64,000 bases of DNA, taken from assembly GCF_021107415.1 (NCBI RefSeq), contig NZ_JAIOSW010000149.1:31046-95045 (forward strand), in the 5' to 3' direction. The notes beneath the pieces were generated by a model. It was not told the origin of the DNA. It did not search any database and worked only from the letters and a program-made list of their open reading frames with translations. The first letter of the stretch is position 1. The number at the start of each line of letters is the position of its first letter. The stretch is from Desulfobacula sp. GTDB lineage: Bacteria > Desulfobacterota > Desulfobacteria > Desulfobacterales > Desulfobacteraceae. Shown here one piece after another: positions 25,915-34,418 of this stretch. The position numbers were made by a program, and so were the translations under genes.

Positions 25915-26766
25915 TTAAGTTTTATCCGCTGGGGTTCCCCAGTTAAGGTGGTTGCAACTTTTATCCCCTAAATAGGATTTTTCTAATTCTTTTTTTCTAT
26001 AGGAAGAGGGATTGATTCCCTCATACTTCTTAAATGTCCTTGAAAAATAAGATACATCATTGAAGCCAACAGAATAACAGGCCTGAGAAATATTGATTTC
26101 CGGAAACTTCAAAAGCTTCTTAGCAGCTTCCAGCCGCTTAATATTCAAGTAATCTTTGAAGGTATGCCCGGTTGCCAGTTTAAAAATCCTGCTAAAATGG
26201 AATCTACTCAATCCGGTCACCTTGGCAATATCATCAAGGGTAATGCAGATCATGTAATTAGAGTCAATATAAGCTATTGATTTATTGATTCGTATGCTAT
26301 CTTTTTTAAAGCTCCCATCCTGCGGAGGTTGCATCTCCAAAAAAGGGTCCCATAAATATTTTTTTAATTTTTCATACAGAATATTCACAAAAAAACTTTT
26401 TAAACCAGAATGCCGTGTAATAATTTTGACAAATTTTTCCTTTTCAATGGTAAAGCATTCAACATGCTCGGTGGTCAGTTCGTCAAATAATGCAACCCCA
26501 CTATTAAATATGGATTCAACCCCAAAATAATCGCCTTGGCATATGGAACCTTTTCGGACCATAAATCCATTTTCCGTGGCGGATAATAAATCAATATTAC
26601 CCGAACATATATATCCGATTTGATTAATTTTTTGATTTTTCTCTGTGATCAATATGTAAGGCGGTATTGTTGTATGCCTGAATTCATTATTAATTATATT
26701 TTTAAGTATATCATCACCAAGAGTATTAAAAGGCGGATAATCCGTAATAACGTGCAGGATTTTCAT
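25915..26766 (-). CDS. CRP-like sensor / AraC DNA-binding fusion regulator
   Basis: 283 residues. Residues about 10-135 form a cyclic-nucleotide-binding-type beta roll (IGYICSGNIDLLSATENGFMV, GDYFGVESIFNSGVALFDEL). Residues about 168-262 are an AraC HTH pair (ITLDDIAKVTGLSRFHFSRIFK, ISQACYSVGFNDVSYFSRTFKKYEG). Classical cAMP-contacting Arg/Ser residues are not obvious, so the ligand is unknown. The start is preceded by GGAGGGGGG, directly after an intrinsic terminator and a cobalamin riboswitch. It is therefore predicted to be made when B12 is scarce. It is divergent from the Tad pilus locus and is a candidate binder of the tandem 21-bp sites. Confidence 0.88.
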   Translation of the reverse strand: MKILHVITDYPPFNTLGDDILKNIINNEFRHTTIPPYILITEKNQKINQIGYICSGNIDLLSATENGFMVRKGSICQGDYFGVESIFNSGVALFDELTTEHVECFTIEKEKFVKIITRHSGLKSFFVNILYEKLKKYLWDPFLEMQPPQDGSFKKDSIRINKSIAYIDSNYMICITLDDIAKVTGLSRFHFSRIFKLATGHTFKDYLNIKRLEAAKKLLKFPEINISQACYSVGFNDVSYFSRTFKKYEGINPSSYRKKELEKSYLGDKSCNHLNWGTPADKT

Positions 26767-26776
26767 ATGCCCCCCT

Positions 26777-26816
26777 CCCCCAAAAAAAAAGCCCGGGCAA
26801 AATAATATTGCCTGGA
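26777..26816 (-). terminator. Riboswitch expression-platform terminator
   Basis: On the minus strand CCAGGCAA pairs with TTGCCCGG (one mismatch) around a seven-base loop. A run of nine T then leads straight into the GGAGGGGGG ribosome site of the AraC-type gene. Its position between aptamer and start codon makes it the switching element. Confidence 0.75.
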
Positions 26817-26875
26817 CTTCCGTTTTTAATCCACTTATATTGATTTAATGATCGCTTCCCTATGATCATCAACTC

Positions 26876-27045
26876 ATACAGGCTGGTCTTCTGACTTCCG
26901 GATCCTATTACTTACTGCGCCTTCCCATTTTAAAAAAAATAGTGACATTATTACAGCGTTCATCCCCGGTTACAGCGGCGGGTCCGTCATTGCATTTAAC
27001 AATGTTCCCATTATCTCAAATACTTGAGTACCTGTAATCCATATT
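26876..27045 (-). ncRNA. Cobalamin riboswitch
   Basis: Read on the minus strand, the conserved blocks occur in order. These are ACAGGT at the 5' end, TGGGAACATTG, a B12-box variant CCGCCGCTGTAACCGG, AATGTCACTA, TGGGAAGG, and the 3' closing block GTCAGAAGACCAGCCTGT. The length of about 165 bases is typical. Binding of a cobalamin normally switches downstream expression off. The downstream gene here is a transcription factor rather than a B12 transport or synthesis gene. Confidence 0.9.
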
Positions 27046-27167
27046 TTAGAATGAAACATAGAGATTATTTCGTAAAATGTCAATAGAAGGAAAAAAAACG
27101 ATACGATACGAATTTTTCTATCTTTTCAAGTGCTTATACTAATAATTTCATCTATTTAGGCATTCGC

Positions 27168-27202
27168 GCAAAAAAATCCAAATTTTTAGCAAAAAAGTCC
27201 AA
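27168..27202 (+). promoter_or_regulatory. Tandem direct-repeat operator, 21-bp period, upstream of the Tad locus
   Basis: GCAAAAAAATCCAA (27168-27181) and GCAAAAAAGTCCAA (27189-27202) differ at one base and start exactly 21 bp apart, two helical turns. 17 bases after the second copy ATCCGGTATTAC provides a -10-like element with no -35 box. The same arrangement occurs upstream of two surface operons (41773-41811 and 46379-46410, minus strand). Direct repeats at this spacing suit AraC-family binding. Confidence 0.65.
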
Positions 27203-27286
27203 GCATTAATAATTCAGATCCGGTATTACAAGGAAAAGAAAGAGTAATTTGAAGAGAGCTATGAACTATTTTAGGTAAGCATAAAA

Positions 27287-27481
27287 ATGAAACAATTTCT
27301 AAAATCGCTTTGGCAGGATGAGTCCGGGGCAACTGCAATAGAGTACAGTTTGATTGCTGGTATCATGGCAGCGGTGATTGTAACCGGACTAACGGCTTTC
27401 AGTGAGAAACTGAGTGACCTTTTTACCGCACTTGCCGATAAGCTTGAATCCGTTACAACCAAACTTGGTGAGACCGAATAA
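27287..27481 (+). CDS. flp: Flp-type pilin
   Basis: 64 residues. The short leader ends in a G, followed by ATAIEYSLIAGIMAAVIVTG, the Flp processing site (G|xxxxxEY) and hydrophobic helix. The tail is polar. It is the major subunit of a type IVc (tight adherence) pilus, cleaved by the TadV-type peptidase encoded seven bases downstream. It opens the Tad operon after the tandem 21-bp operator. Confidence 0.92.
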   Translation: MKQFLKSLWQDESGATAIEYSLIAGIMAAVIVTGLTAFSEKLSDLFTALADKLESVTTKLGETE

Positions 27482-27487
27482 ATATAT

Positions 27488-27994
27488 ATGGCACAGGTTA
27501 TTGCCATATCAGCCGGGTTATTACTGTGTGCAGCTTTGTACACAGATCTGTTGTTCAGAAAAATTCCCAATTTTTTGACTATATCCTTTGTCTGTGTTGG
27601 TTTTTTACTTAACATGACAATATTCGGCATGTTACAGGGCGGAATCATAGCCTTTAAAGGTTTTGCAACAGGTCTTTGCATTTTTATGGTTCCTTATATC
27701 CTGGGGTATACCGGCGGGGGGGATGTCAAACTTTTCGGGGCTATTGGTGCAATTTTAGGGGCTTATGCAATTCTCTGGATTTTTTTATATTCTGCAATTT
27801 TCGGAGGTATTATTTCGCTATTGCGGATTTTACAAATAAAAAAGATAAGCCTTGTCCCCGTGGCCATGAGATCTTTAATGTTCCTGCCCGCCAATGGAAA
27901 ACAAGTATCAATACCTTCATCCAATACAATTGCCTATACATGTCCTATCGTATTTGGATATATGACTTATTGTGTTCTGGGAGGCTGTGTTTGA
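27488..27994 (+). CDS. tadV: TadV/CpaA prepilin peptidase
   Basis: 168 residues, several membrane helices. Both aspartates expected of the aspartic prepilin peptidases are visible: YTDLLFRKIPNF near residue 20 and GYTGGGDVKLFGAIGA near residue 77 (GxGD-type). It lacks the N-terminal methylase domain, as in other TadV proteins. It processes Flp and the pseudopilins. The stop overlaps the TTG start of tadE. Confidence 0.88.
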   Translation: MAQVIAISAGLLLCAALYTDLLFRKIPNFLTISFVCVGFLLNMTIFGMLQGGIIAFKGFATGLCIFMVPYILGYTGGGDVKLFGAIGAILGAYAILWIFLYSAIFGGIISLLRILQIKKISLVPVAMRSLMFLPANGKQVSIPSSNTIAYTCPIVFGYMTYCVLGGCV

Positions 27995-28430
27995 GCATTA
28001 ATAATAACAAAGGTGCGGCAGCTGTTGAGTTTGCCATTTTATTACCCGTCTGGCTGATTTTTTTTTTGCATTTCTGGACTATGGCTGGTACCTGACAAAT
28101 CTTGTTGTTTTGGAAAATGCCGTTGCAACTGGTGCCAGGACCGGTGTTAAAGTAAAATATTGGATCGATTCCGGCGATGATGAATTTCAGGATCCCAGAG
28201 AGATTGCAAAGGAAATGGTTCAAGAATACTTCTGGCTCAATAAATTGGAAAAAAAAGATATAGAAGTGAACTGCAAGGATTCAGAAAAAAATACAGTTGA
28301 TGTGGATGAAGACTACCAATACCTTGAGGTTATAGTTAAGGACTTTGTTTATAACCCCTTAACCGGATATTTGCCGAAAGCCATGATTCCTCAAAAAATC
28401 GGTGCCTTTTCCCTGATGTCATTTCCCTGA
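27991..28430 (+). pseudogene. tadE: TadE-like pseudopilin with frameshift in a T10 run
   Basis: Starts at the TTG overlapping the tadV stop and encodes the TadE leader (NKGAAAVEFAILLPVWLI). At 28058-28067 a run of ten T shifts the frame and it stops at 28095. The family sequence resumes in the next frame (FLDYGWYLTNLVVLENAVATG) and continues intact to 28430. One more T would restore the gene. It may be a true mutation, a sequencing error in a homopolymer, or a site of transcriptional slippage. Confidence 0.75.
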
Positions 28431-28463
28431 TTTTTATGATACCCGATAAAGAGGTAATATCTC

Positions 28464-29561
28464 ATGTTTAATGCAAAAACAATTATTGCAATTTTGTTTT
28501 CATTGTTTATGGGGATACTGGCAGTTTTAGGGTACTCTGTGTTCACCCGGCAGAAGCCAGTCCCGCAGCCGGTTTCCAAAGAAGAAAGACAAGCTGTAAA
28601 AGAAACAAAACAGGTGGAGCCTGTTCCTGAAATATTTTCCGATTCCATTCCCAAAGGCAAACGAATTGTTTCCATCAAGGTTGATGAAGTCTCAGGTGCC
28701 ACCCGGGTGCTTGAAAAAAATGACCGTGTTGATGTAATTGCCGTGACCGATCTCAACGGCACCATGGGTGGGAAAATTGCAAGAGCTGTTCTTCAGAATG
28801 TCATAATTTTTGATATTGAAGATGCCTATTTTAAGAAAGAATTAACCGACAGAATAACAAAAAAGAAAAAAAACTGGACACTTCAACTTCTGGTCAGTCT
28901 GGATCAGGCTGTTTTGTTGTCATCTGTGGATGAAGCAGCAATGCTTCGACTTGTTTTACGGAACCAGGATGATACTGATCTTCAGACAGCGGGGTCAATA
29001 ATTTATACATCTGAAACCGGCACTATAAGGGAAGGGGAGCCGGACTCTGACCCGGCTGTACGGATTCTGCCAGGCATGCGGGCAATCAGCCTTAATGTCA
29101 ACAATAAAGATAGTATCTGCGGAAAATTAAACCCGGGCGACAAAGTGGATGTTATCATGTCTTTTAAAGTGGCTCGTTTTTCAACAAACGAGGGGAATAT
29201 GGCAGTTGGAACAAAAGGTGAGGTGTTTAATTCCAGGAAATCATCCAAAATTCTGCTGCAGAATGTAATGGTTATTTCAACTGACCCGCAATCGGGTCAT
29301 GCCGTAAAAAAAACAAAGCCTGTCTCCAGGGTTACCCTGATGGTATCTCCAAAGGACGCTGAAAAAATAGCAGTAATTACAGATGCCTCTAACAGTGCTG
29401 TCATACGACTGATTTTAAGAAACCCCGGGGATAATAAAAAAGTTGCAACCAGTGGGGAAATTTTCAGCGACCTGGTGCTGAAGGACAAGAAGTCCTATCG
29501 TATTATTAATATAGTCAAGGGTACTAAAGCCTATCCCAGAAAATTTTATGATGATGAATGA
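28464..29561 (+). CDS. cpaB: Flp pilus assembly protein CpaB/RcpC
   Basis: 365 residues. An N-terminal membrane anchor (about 5-25) is followed by a SAF domain (IPKGKRIVSIKVDEVSGATRVLEKNDRVDVI). A second, similar half follows near 190 (RILPGMRAISLNVNNKDSICGKLNPGDKVDVIM). CpaB sits in the periplasm, where it stabilises the outer-membrane secretin of Tad systems. Linker residues between the halves are Lys-rich. It is followed closely by the secretin gene. Confidence 0.9.
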   Translation: MFNAKTIIAILFSLFMGILAVLGYSVFTRQKPVPQPVSKEERQAVKETKQVEPVPEIFSDSIPKGKRIVSIKVDEVSGATRVLEKNDRVDVIAVTDLNGTMGGKIARAVLQNVIIFDIEDAYFKKELTDRITKKKKNWTLQLLVSLDQAVLLSSVDEAAMLRLVLRNQDDTDLQTAGSIIYTSETGTIREGEPDSDPAVRILPGMRAISLNVNNKDSICGKLNPGDKVDVIMSFKVARFSTNEGNMAVGTKGEVFNSRKSSKILLQNVMVISTDPQSGHAVKKTKPVSRVTLMVSPKDAEKIAVITDASNSAVIRLILRNPGDNKKVATSGEIFSDLVLKDKKSYRIINIVKGTKAYPRKFYDDE

Positions 29562-29576
29562 TTTAGGAGATATGGA

Positions 29577-30992
29577 TTGAAAAGACTGATGAAAATAACC
29601 GGCTTTGTCTGTATGGTATTATTTCTATGGCATGCTGCCTCGTGTACCTATGCCAGGGCTGGTGAAACCATATCCATAGAGGTGCATCATTCATATCTTC
29701 TGCAAACAGAAAAACCCATTATCAGGGCTTCTGTGGCAGATCCTAAAATTGCGGATGTGACTATGCTGACACCGACCCAGATTCTGGTGGTGTCAAAGGC
29801 AAAAGTATCAGGATCAACAAGCCTGATTATCTGGTATGATGAAAAAACTATTATAGCATATGATATAATAGTTTATACAACCATACGACCATGGATTGTA
29901 ACAGCAATCAAGGACAGGATCTCCACCATTGCCCCAAAGATAAAAATAGATATTATAGGTGCAGGCGTGGCCCCGGAAGAAGAAACCATTCTTTTAAAAG
30001 GCAGCGTGGCAAGCCAGGAAGTTCTTAACCAGATTCTGACAATTGTGGAAAGTTTTAATATTAAATATTATAATTTGATTCGCTTAACAGGATCCCAGCA
30101 GGTCCAGCTCAAGGTGGTGATTGCTGAAATTTCAAAATCCGGTTTAAAACAGATGGGTCTCAATTTTTCACGGATGAGCCAAAACCTTGGAATCGGTCTT
30201 TTTAAAGGTCAGCCCAAGGGTACGGATACAACTCAAGAAAATGCATCAACTGTACTGGTAACAGCCAGCGATAACCTCTCTACCCCTTTTGGCAATGCAT
30301 TTCAAATTGCCTTAACCGCAACAAAATACAACTGGCTTGCAATGATCAGTCTTTTAAAAGGCCAGGGACTTGCCCGCTCACTTGCCACACCCACGCTCGT
30401 AACCATGAACGGACAGGAGGCTGAATTCCAGGTGGGCGGCTCATTCCCGGTTCCGGTTCAGGGTGACAGCGGCAGCATCAGCATTCAAAATATCCCCTAT
30501 GGCGTCATTCTGAAATTTACCCCGTATATTATTGACCGGGAAGTGATTACTCTGAAAGTTTCTCCTGAAGTCAGTTATCCTGATTTTTCCCTTGGAGTAA
30601 CAGCAGGTGGCGCTACCGTGCCGGGGCTTGCTACACGAAAGGCCGATACCACCCTGCAGTTAAAGTCGGGTCAGACCTTTGCCATGGCAGGGCTTTTAAA
30701 GGAAAATTTTTATCAGACCGTAAACAAAATTCCTTTCCTAGGTGACATCCCCTTTATTGGAACAGCCTTTACCAGCAAGGAGACCAATCACTCTGAAACT
30801 GAACTTCTGATCATGGTTACCCCAACCATAGTCAGGGCCATGGAAGAAGAAAAAGTTCCCGGCCTTCCAGGAAAAGAAATAAAAACTAAAATCAGTGACA
30901 TAGATTTTTTTATTAAAAACAAATTTGAGGGTTCAGAAGAATCCGATGAAAAACAAGCTGTATTTAAAGGAAAAACAGGATTTATAAAATAG
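29577..30992 (+). CDS. cpaC: Tad secretin CpaC/RcpA
   Basis: 471 residues starting at a TTG behind TAGGAGA. The signal peptide ends near CTYARAGE. The N-terminal pilus-formation domain follows (ASVADPKIADVTMLTPTQILVVSKAK), then a BON-like part, then the secretin core from about 240 (LATPTLVTMNGQEAEFQVGGSFPVPV, TLQLKSGQTFAMAGLL, IPFLGDIPFIGTAFTS). It forms the outer-membrane channel for the pilus. Length and domain order are normal. Confidence 0.92.
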   Translation: MKRLMKITGFVCMVLFLWHAASCTYARAGETISIEVHHSYLLQTEKPIIRASVADPKIADVTMLTPTQILVVSKAKVSGSTSLIIWYDEKTIIAYDIIVYTTIRPWIVTAIKDRISTIAPKIKIDIIGAGVAPEEETILLKGSVASQEVLNQILTIVESFNIKYYNLIRLTGSQQVQLKVVIAEISKSGLKQMGLNFSRMSQNLGIGLFKGQPKGTDTTQENASTVLVTASDNLSTPFGNAFQIALTATKYNWLAMISLLKGQGLARSLATPTLVTMNGQEAEFQVGGSFPVPVQGDSGSISIQNIPYGVILKFTPYIIDREVITLKVSPEVSYPDFSLGVTAGGATVPGLATRKADTTLQLKSGQTFAMAGLLKENFYQTVNKIPFLGDIPFIGTAFTSKETNHSETELLIMVTPTIVRAMEEEKVPGLPGKEIKTKISDIDFFIKNKFEGSEESDEKQAVFKGKTGFIK

Positions 30993-30999
30993 GGTTATC

Positions 31000-32172
31000 A
31001 TGGAGCAAAACCTCACAGGTATCATTGTCAACACCAGCAAAAACTTTCAGAACAAAATCATCACAGGTCTTATTTCTTTTGTTGAGATCGTTAAAACCAT
31101 TGAGACGTTATCAGATGGATATCAATACTTGAGAAATCACAAACCCGGCATGGTATTTATGGACGTTACCACAAACGCTAAAGACTGCATGAAAATTGTC
31201 GGGCTCATGTTGAAAAAAGAGCCGGACACCATGGTTTTTCTGATTGATGACGGAAAAGACCCTGACATAATACTGGAAGGCTTCAGGACCGGGGCAACTG
31301 ATTTTCTTATTCCCGGATTTACCGGAGCAGACGTGGCCGCGTGTGTGAAAAACGGTCTGAAGCGATCCTCCGGCATGGTACAGAAAGCTGAAGTATTCAC
31401 GGTGTTCAGCCTTAAAGGCGGCCTTGGAGTGACAACCCTGGCCATAAATCTTGCAGACCATATTTATGATATTACAAAGGGGAAAATCCTGCTCCTGGAC
31501 TTGAATCTGTTTATGGGGGATATAACAAGTTACCTTGACATTGTTCCGTCATTCACCCCATATGATCTTGTCGGGGACATGGACAGGATGGATAAGCAAT
31601 TGCTGTTTTCATCGCTTTTTCGCCATGATTGCGGATTTTTCGTTCTGACCACACCTGAAGAAATTAATGATTCGGACAGCATTTCGGGCCAGGATATTTT
31701 TGATATGATCTCACTGCTTAAAGGATATTTTGACTATATTGTGGTGGATAGTCCCCATGATTTTTCCGAACGGACTTTAAAATTATTGCCATGCACAGAT
31801 CGCCTGCTGGTTATGGTACAGCAGAGTATCCCTTCGGCCAAAAGCGTTCAAAAAGTGATTGAATTCTTAAATGAAATTGATTTTAAGCCTGATGGCCTGA
31901 ACATTGTTCTTAACCGGCATCTGAAAAAAAACGAATTTAAAATTGTAGACCTGGAACGTATCTTAAGCGGGCAAATATCATTTGTCCTGGAAAATGATTA
32001 TCCATTATTTATCCAGGCTGCCAACAAAGGTGCAACCCTGAACAGTGTTGCAAAAAACAGCAGGATCAATCAGCAGATCAATCAAATGGCTGCCGGTTTA
32101 ACCGGCATAAAACCCGTGCCTGAAAAAAAATGGAAAAACCTGCTGTTTAAGAAAAAAAATGAAATTAAGTAA
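31000..32172 (+). CDS. tadZ: TadZ/CpaE-like localisation ATPase
   Basis: 390 residues. An N-terminal receiver-like domain (about 1-120, MVFMDVTTNAKD, VFLIDDG) precedes a ParA/MinD-type ATPase with a deviant Walker A (FSLKGGLGVTTLAINLA), in which the usual lysine positions are altered. Downstream motifs LLLDLNLFMGD and DYIVVDSPHDF are present. TadZ places the Tad machine at a cell pole. Its 3' end overlaps the start of tadA. Confidence 0.88.
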   Translation: MEQNLTGIIVNTSKNFQNKIITGLISFVEIVKTIETLSDGYQYLRNHKPGMVFMDVTTNAKDCMKIVGLMLKKEPDTMVFLIDDGKDPDIILEGFRTGATDFLIPGFTGADVAACVKNGLKRSSGMVQKAEVFTVFSLKGGLGVTTLAINLADHIYDITKGKILLLDLNLFMGDITSYLDIVPSFTPYDLVGDMDRMDKQLLFSSLFRHDCGFFVLTTPEEINDSDSISGQDIFDMISLLKGYFDYIVVDSPHDFSERTLKLLPCTDRLLVMVQQSIPSAKSVQKVIEFLNEIDFKPDGLNIVLNRHLKKNEFKIVDLERILSGQISFVLENDYPLFIQAANKGATLNSVAKNSRINQQINQMAAGLTGIKPVPEKKWKNLLFKKKNEIK

Positions 32173-33489
32173 ACGGATCAATTCAACAGAACAAGCCAAT
32201 GGTCAACAATTTTTTGACCTGGGTAATATGAACCATGAGCGGTATAATGCCATAAAGGCAAAGGTTCATCTCTCACTTGTTGACCAGCTGGATCTGGATA
32301 CGGTAACTGATCTTTCCAAAAAAGAACTTGCCACAGTCATCCGTAATATCCTCAATGAAATTACCCACAAAGAAGCCTTGCCTCTGAACATGAAAGAACG
32401 TGCCGGACTTGTGTCTGACTTGATCCATGAAATTATCGGTTTCGGTCCTCTCCAGACCTTTCTTGAGGACGATACTATTCAGGATATCCTTGTAAACGGC
32501 CATAACCAGGTTATGGTTGAAAAAGACGGTCTGCTTTATCCCACACATGCCCGGTTCCGGGATGACAAACATTTGATGCATATTATTGATAAAATTGTAA
32601 CATCTGTCGGCAGGCGTGTTGATGAGGCTTCTCCCATGGTAGATGCACGGTTGCCGGACGGCTCAAGGGTCAATGTGATTGTCCCCCCCCTGGCCCTGGA
32701 CGGCCCCATGCTCTCCATCAGGAAATTTGGTAACAACAGACTGACAATGGGTGATTTGTTGAAAAAACAGTCCATGAGTAAAGCAATGATGATTTTTTTA
32801 AAAGCAGCTATCCGCTCAAAACTTAATATCCTGGTTTCCGGCGGTACAGGAGCAGGAAAAACCACTTTGCTGAATGTGCTTTCAGAGGATATCCCGGAAA
32901 ACGAGCGGGTCATCACCATAGAAGACAGTGCTGAACTCAGGCTCCATCAATTCCATGTGATCAGGCTTGAGTCCAGGCCCGCAAACATAGAAGGAAAAGG
33001 GGTGTAAAAAACAGTCTTCGAATGCGACCGGACAGAATCATTGTGGGAGAAAGCAGGGGCGCTGAAGTTATAGACATGCTCCAGGCAATGAATACCGGGC
33101 ATCCAGGCTCTATGTCCACTGTGCATGCCAATTCCTCAAAAGATGCTATTTCAAGGCTTGAAGTTATGGCATCCATGAGTAATATTTCATTTTCTGAAAA
33201 AGCACTAAAAACCCTGATTGCCAGCGCCATTGATTTAATTGTGCACATTACAAGGCTGACGGACGGCAAACGCAGGATAACCCATATCTGCGAGGTGACA
33301 GGTGTCCTGGATAATACCATTGTTGAGAAGTCTGTTTTTTCTTTTGACCAAAGCGGTATTGGTGAAAATGACAGGGTGATGGGCTGTTTCAGGGGAAAAG
33401 GTCACATACCAAAAGCCGCAGAGCATATCAGGTTGTCTGGTATAGCACTTGATCCTGAAATGTTCAGTGATGTAACGGAGATATCCTGA
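32159..33489 (+). pseudogene. tadA: TadA/CpaF secretion ATPase, broken by a small deletion
   Basis: The first part (32159-33007) holds the N-terminal domain and Walker A SGGTGAGKTTLL (about 228-238), up to RPANIEGKGV then stop. The second part (33022-33489) resumes with SLRMRPDRIIVGE and the His box HPGSMSTVHANSS. Relative to the family, the xVTIRDL segment is missing: about 19 bases are lost around 33003, giving both a frameshift and removal of seven conserved residues. Homopolymer error does not explain this. Without it the Tad pilus has no motor unless another TadA exists. Confidence 0.8.
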
Positions 33490-33491
33490 TT

Positions 33492-34418
33492 GTGAAACTG
33501 CTGATTTTTTTTATGGTCACCCTTTTTGTATTTTTAACAACCTTTAGTGCTGCCAGGATAAAAAAAAGAACACAGACCAGACATAAAATTAAAAATCTGG
33601 CTACACCCGGTTCCGAAATAAACGGAAGTCATGCCGATGTCATCAGGCTTGAAGACAGAACCGGGAGACTGAGTCTTAAAGCCCTTCATTATCTTTTAAT
33701 TTGTGCCGGCATCACTCTTTCTCCTGAAGTATTCATCATAATACCAATAGTTACAGGACTTTTGTCTGCCTTGGCAACAGGCTTTCTGGCAAACAGCATC
33801 ATCATTGCCGTGGCTGTTTTTGTCCTGGTCATGTCATTGCCGGCAGGTTTTCTGTATTTTAAAAAAAAACAGCTTGAAAAAGAAATTATCTTAAAAATGC
33901 CTGATATAATCGGCATAATTGTCAGGGCCTTACAGATAGGACAGTCTGTGGATACAGCTTTAAAGGAAGCTGCCCGAGCCGTACCAGGCCCCCTTGGTGC
34001 GGAAATCAGGATTGTTTACCAGGAAATGGCCATGGGGTTTTCCTTTGACCAGGCATTTCATAACCTTGAAAACCGGTATCAATCCCTGTCTGACATCAAG
34101 CTCTTCTGTACTGCCTTTATTATCCAGAAAGAAACCGGTGGTAACCTGATCAGAGTTCTTGAAGCCCTTGCCAATACTATCCAAAAACGGTTCACATTTA
34201 ACCGTCGGATTAAAACTTACTCGGCAGAGGCCAGGCTCAGTGCCCTGATTATTGCCATGCTGCCATTTTTATTTGGCTTATTTGCCTGGTTATTCAACCC
34301 GGATTATATGTCAAGATTGACAGCAACCCCCATTGGCAGGATCATGATCTACATGGCTGTGTTGTTGGAAATCACGGGTTTTATTGTCATGCGAAAAATG
34401 GCAAAGGTAAAGATATGA
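33492..34418 (+). CDS. tadB: Tad inner-membrane protein TadB
   Basis: 308 residues starting at a GTG next to the tadA stop. An N-terminal membrane helix, a GspF/T2SF domain (MPDIIGIIVRALQIGQSVDTALKEAA, EMAMGFSFDQAFHNL, IQKETGGNLIRVLEALANTI) and two C-terminal membrane helices. Forms the platform with TadC. The stop overlaps the tadC start. Confidence 0.9.
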   Translation: MKLLIFFMVTLFVFLTTFSAARIKKRTQTRHKIKNLATPGSEINGSHADVIRLEDRTGRLSLKALHYLLICAGITLSPEVFIIIPIVTGLLSALATGFLANSIIIAVAVFVLVMSLPAGFLYFKKKQLEKEIILKMPDIIGIIVRALQIGQSVDTALKEAARAVPGPLGAEIRIVYQEMAMGFSFDQAFHNLENRYQSLSDIKLFCTAFIIQKETGGNLIRVLEALANTIQKRFTFNRRIKTYSAEARLSALIIAMLPFLFGLFAWLFNPDYMSRLTATPIGRIMIYMAVLLEITGFIVMRKMAKVKI

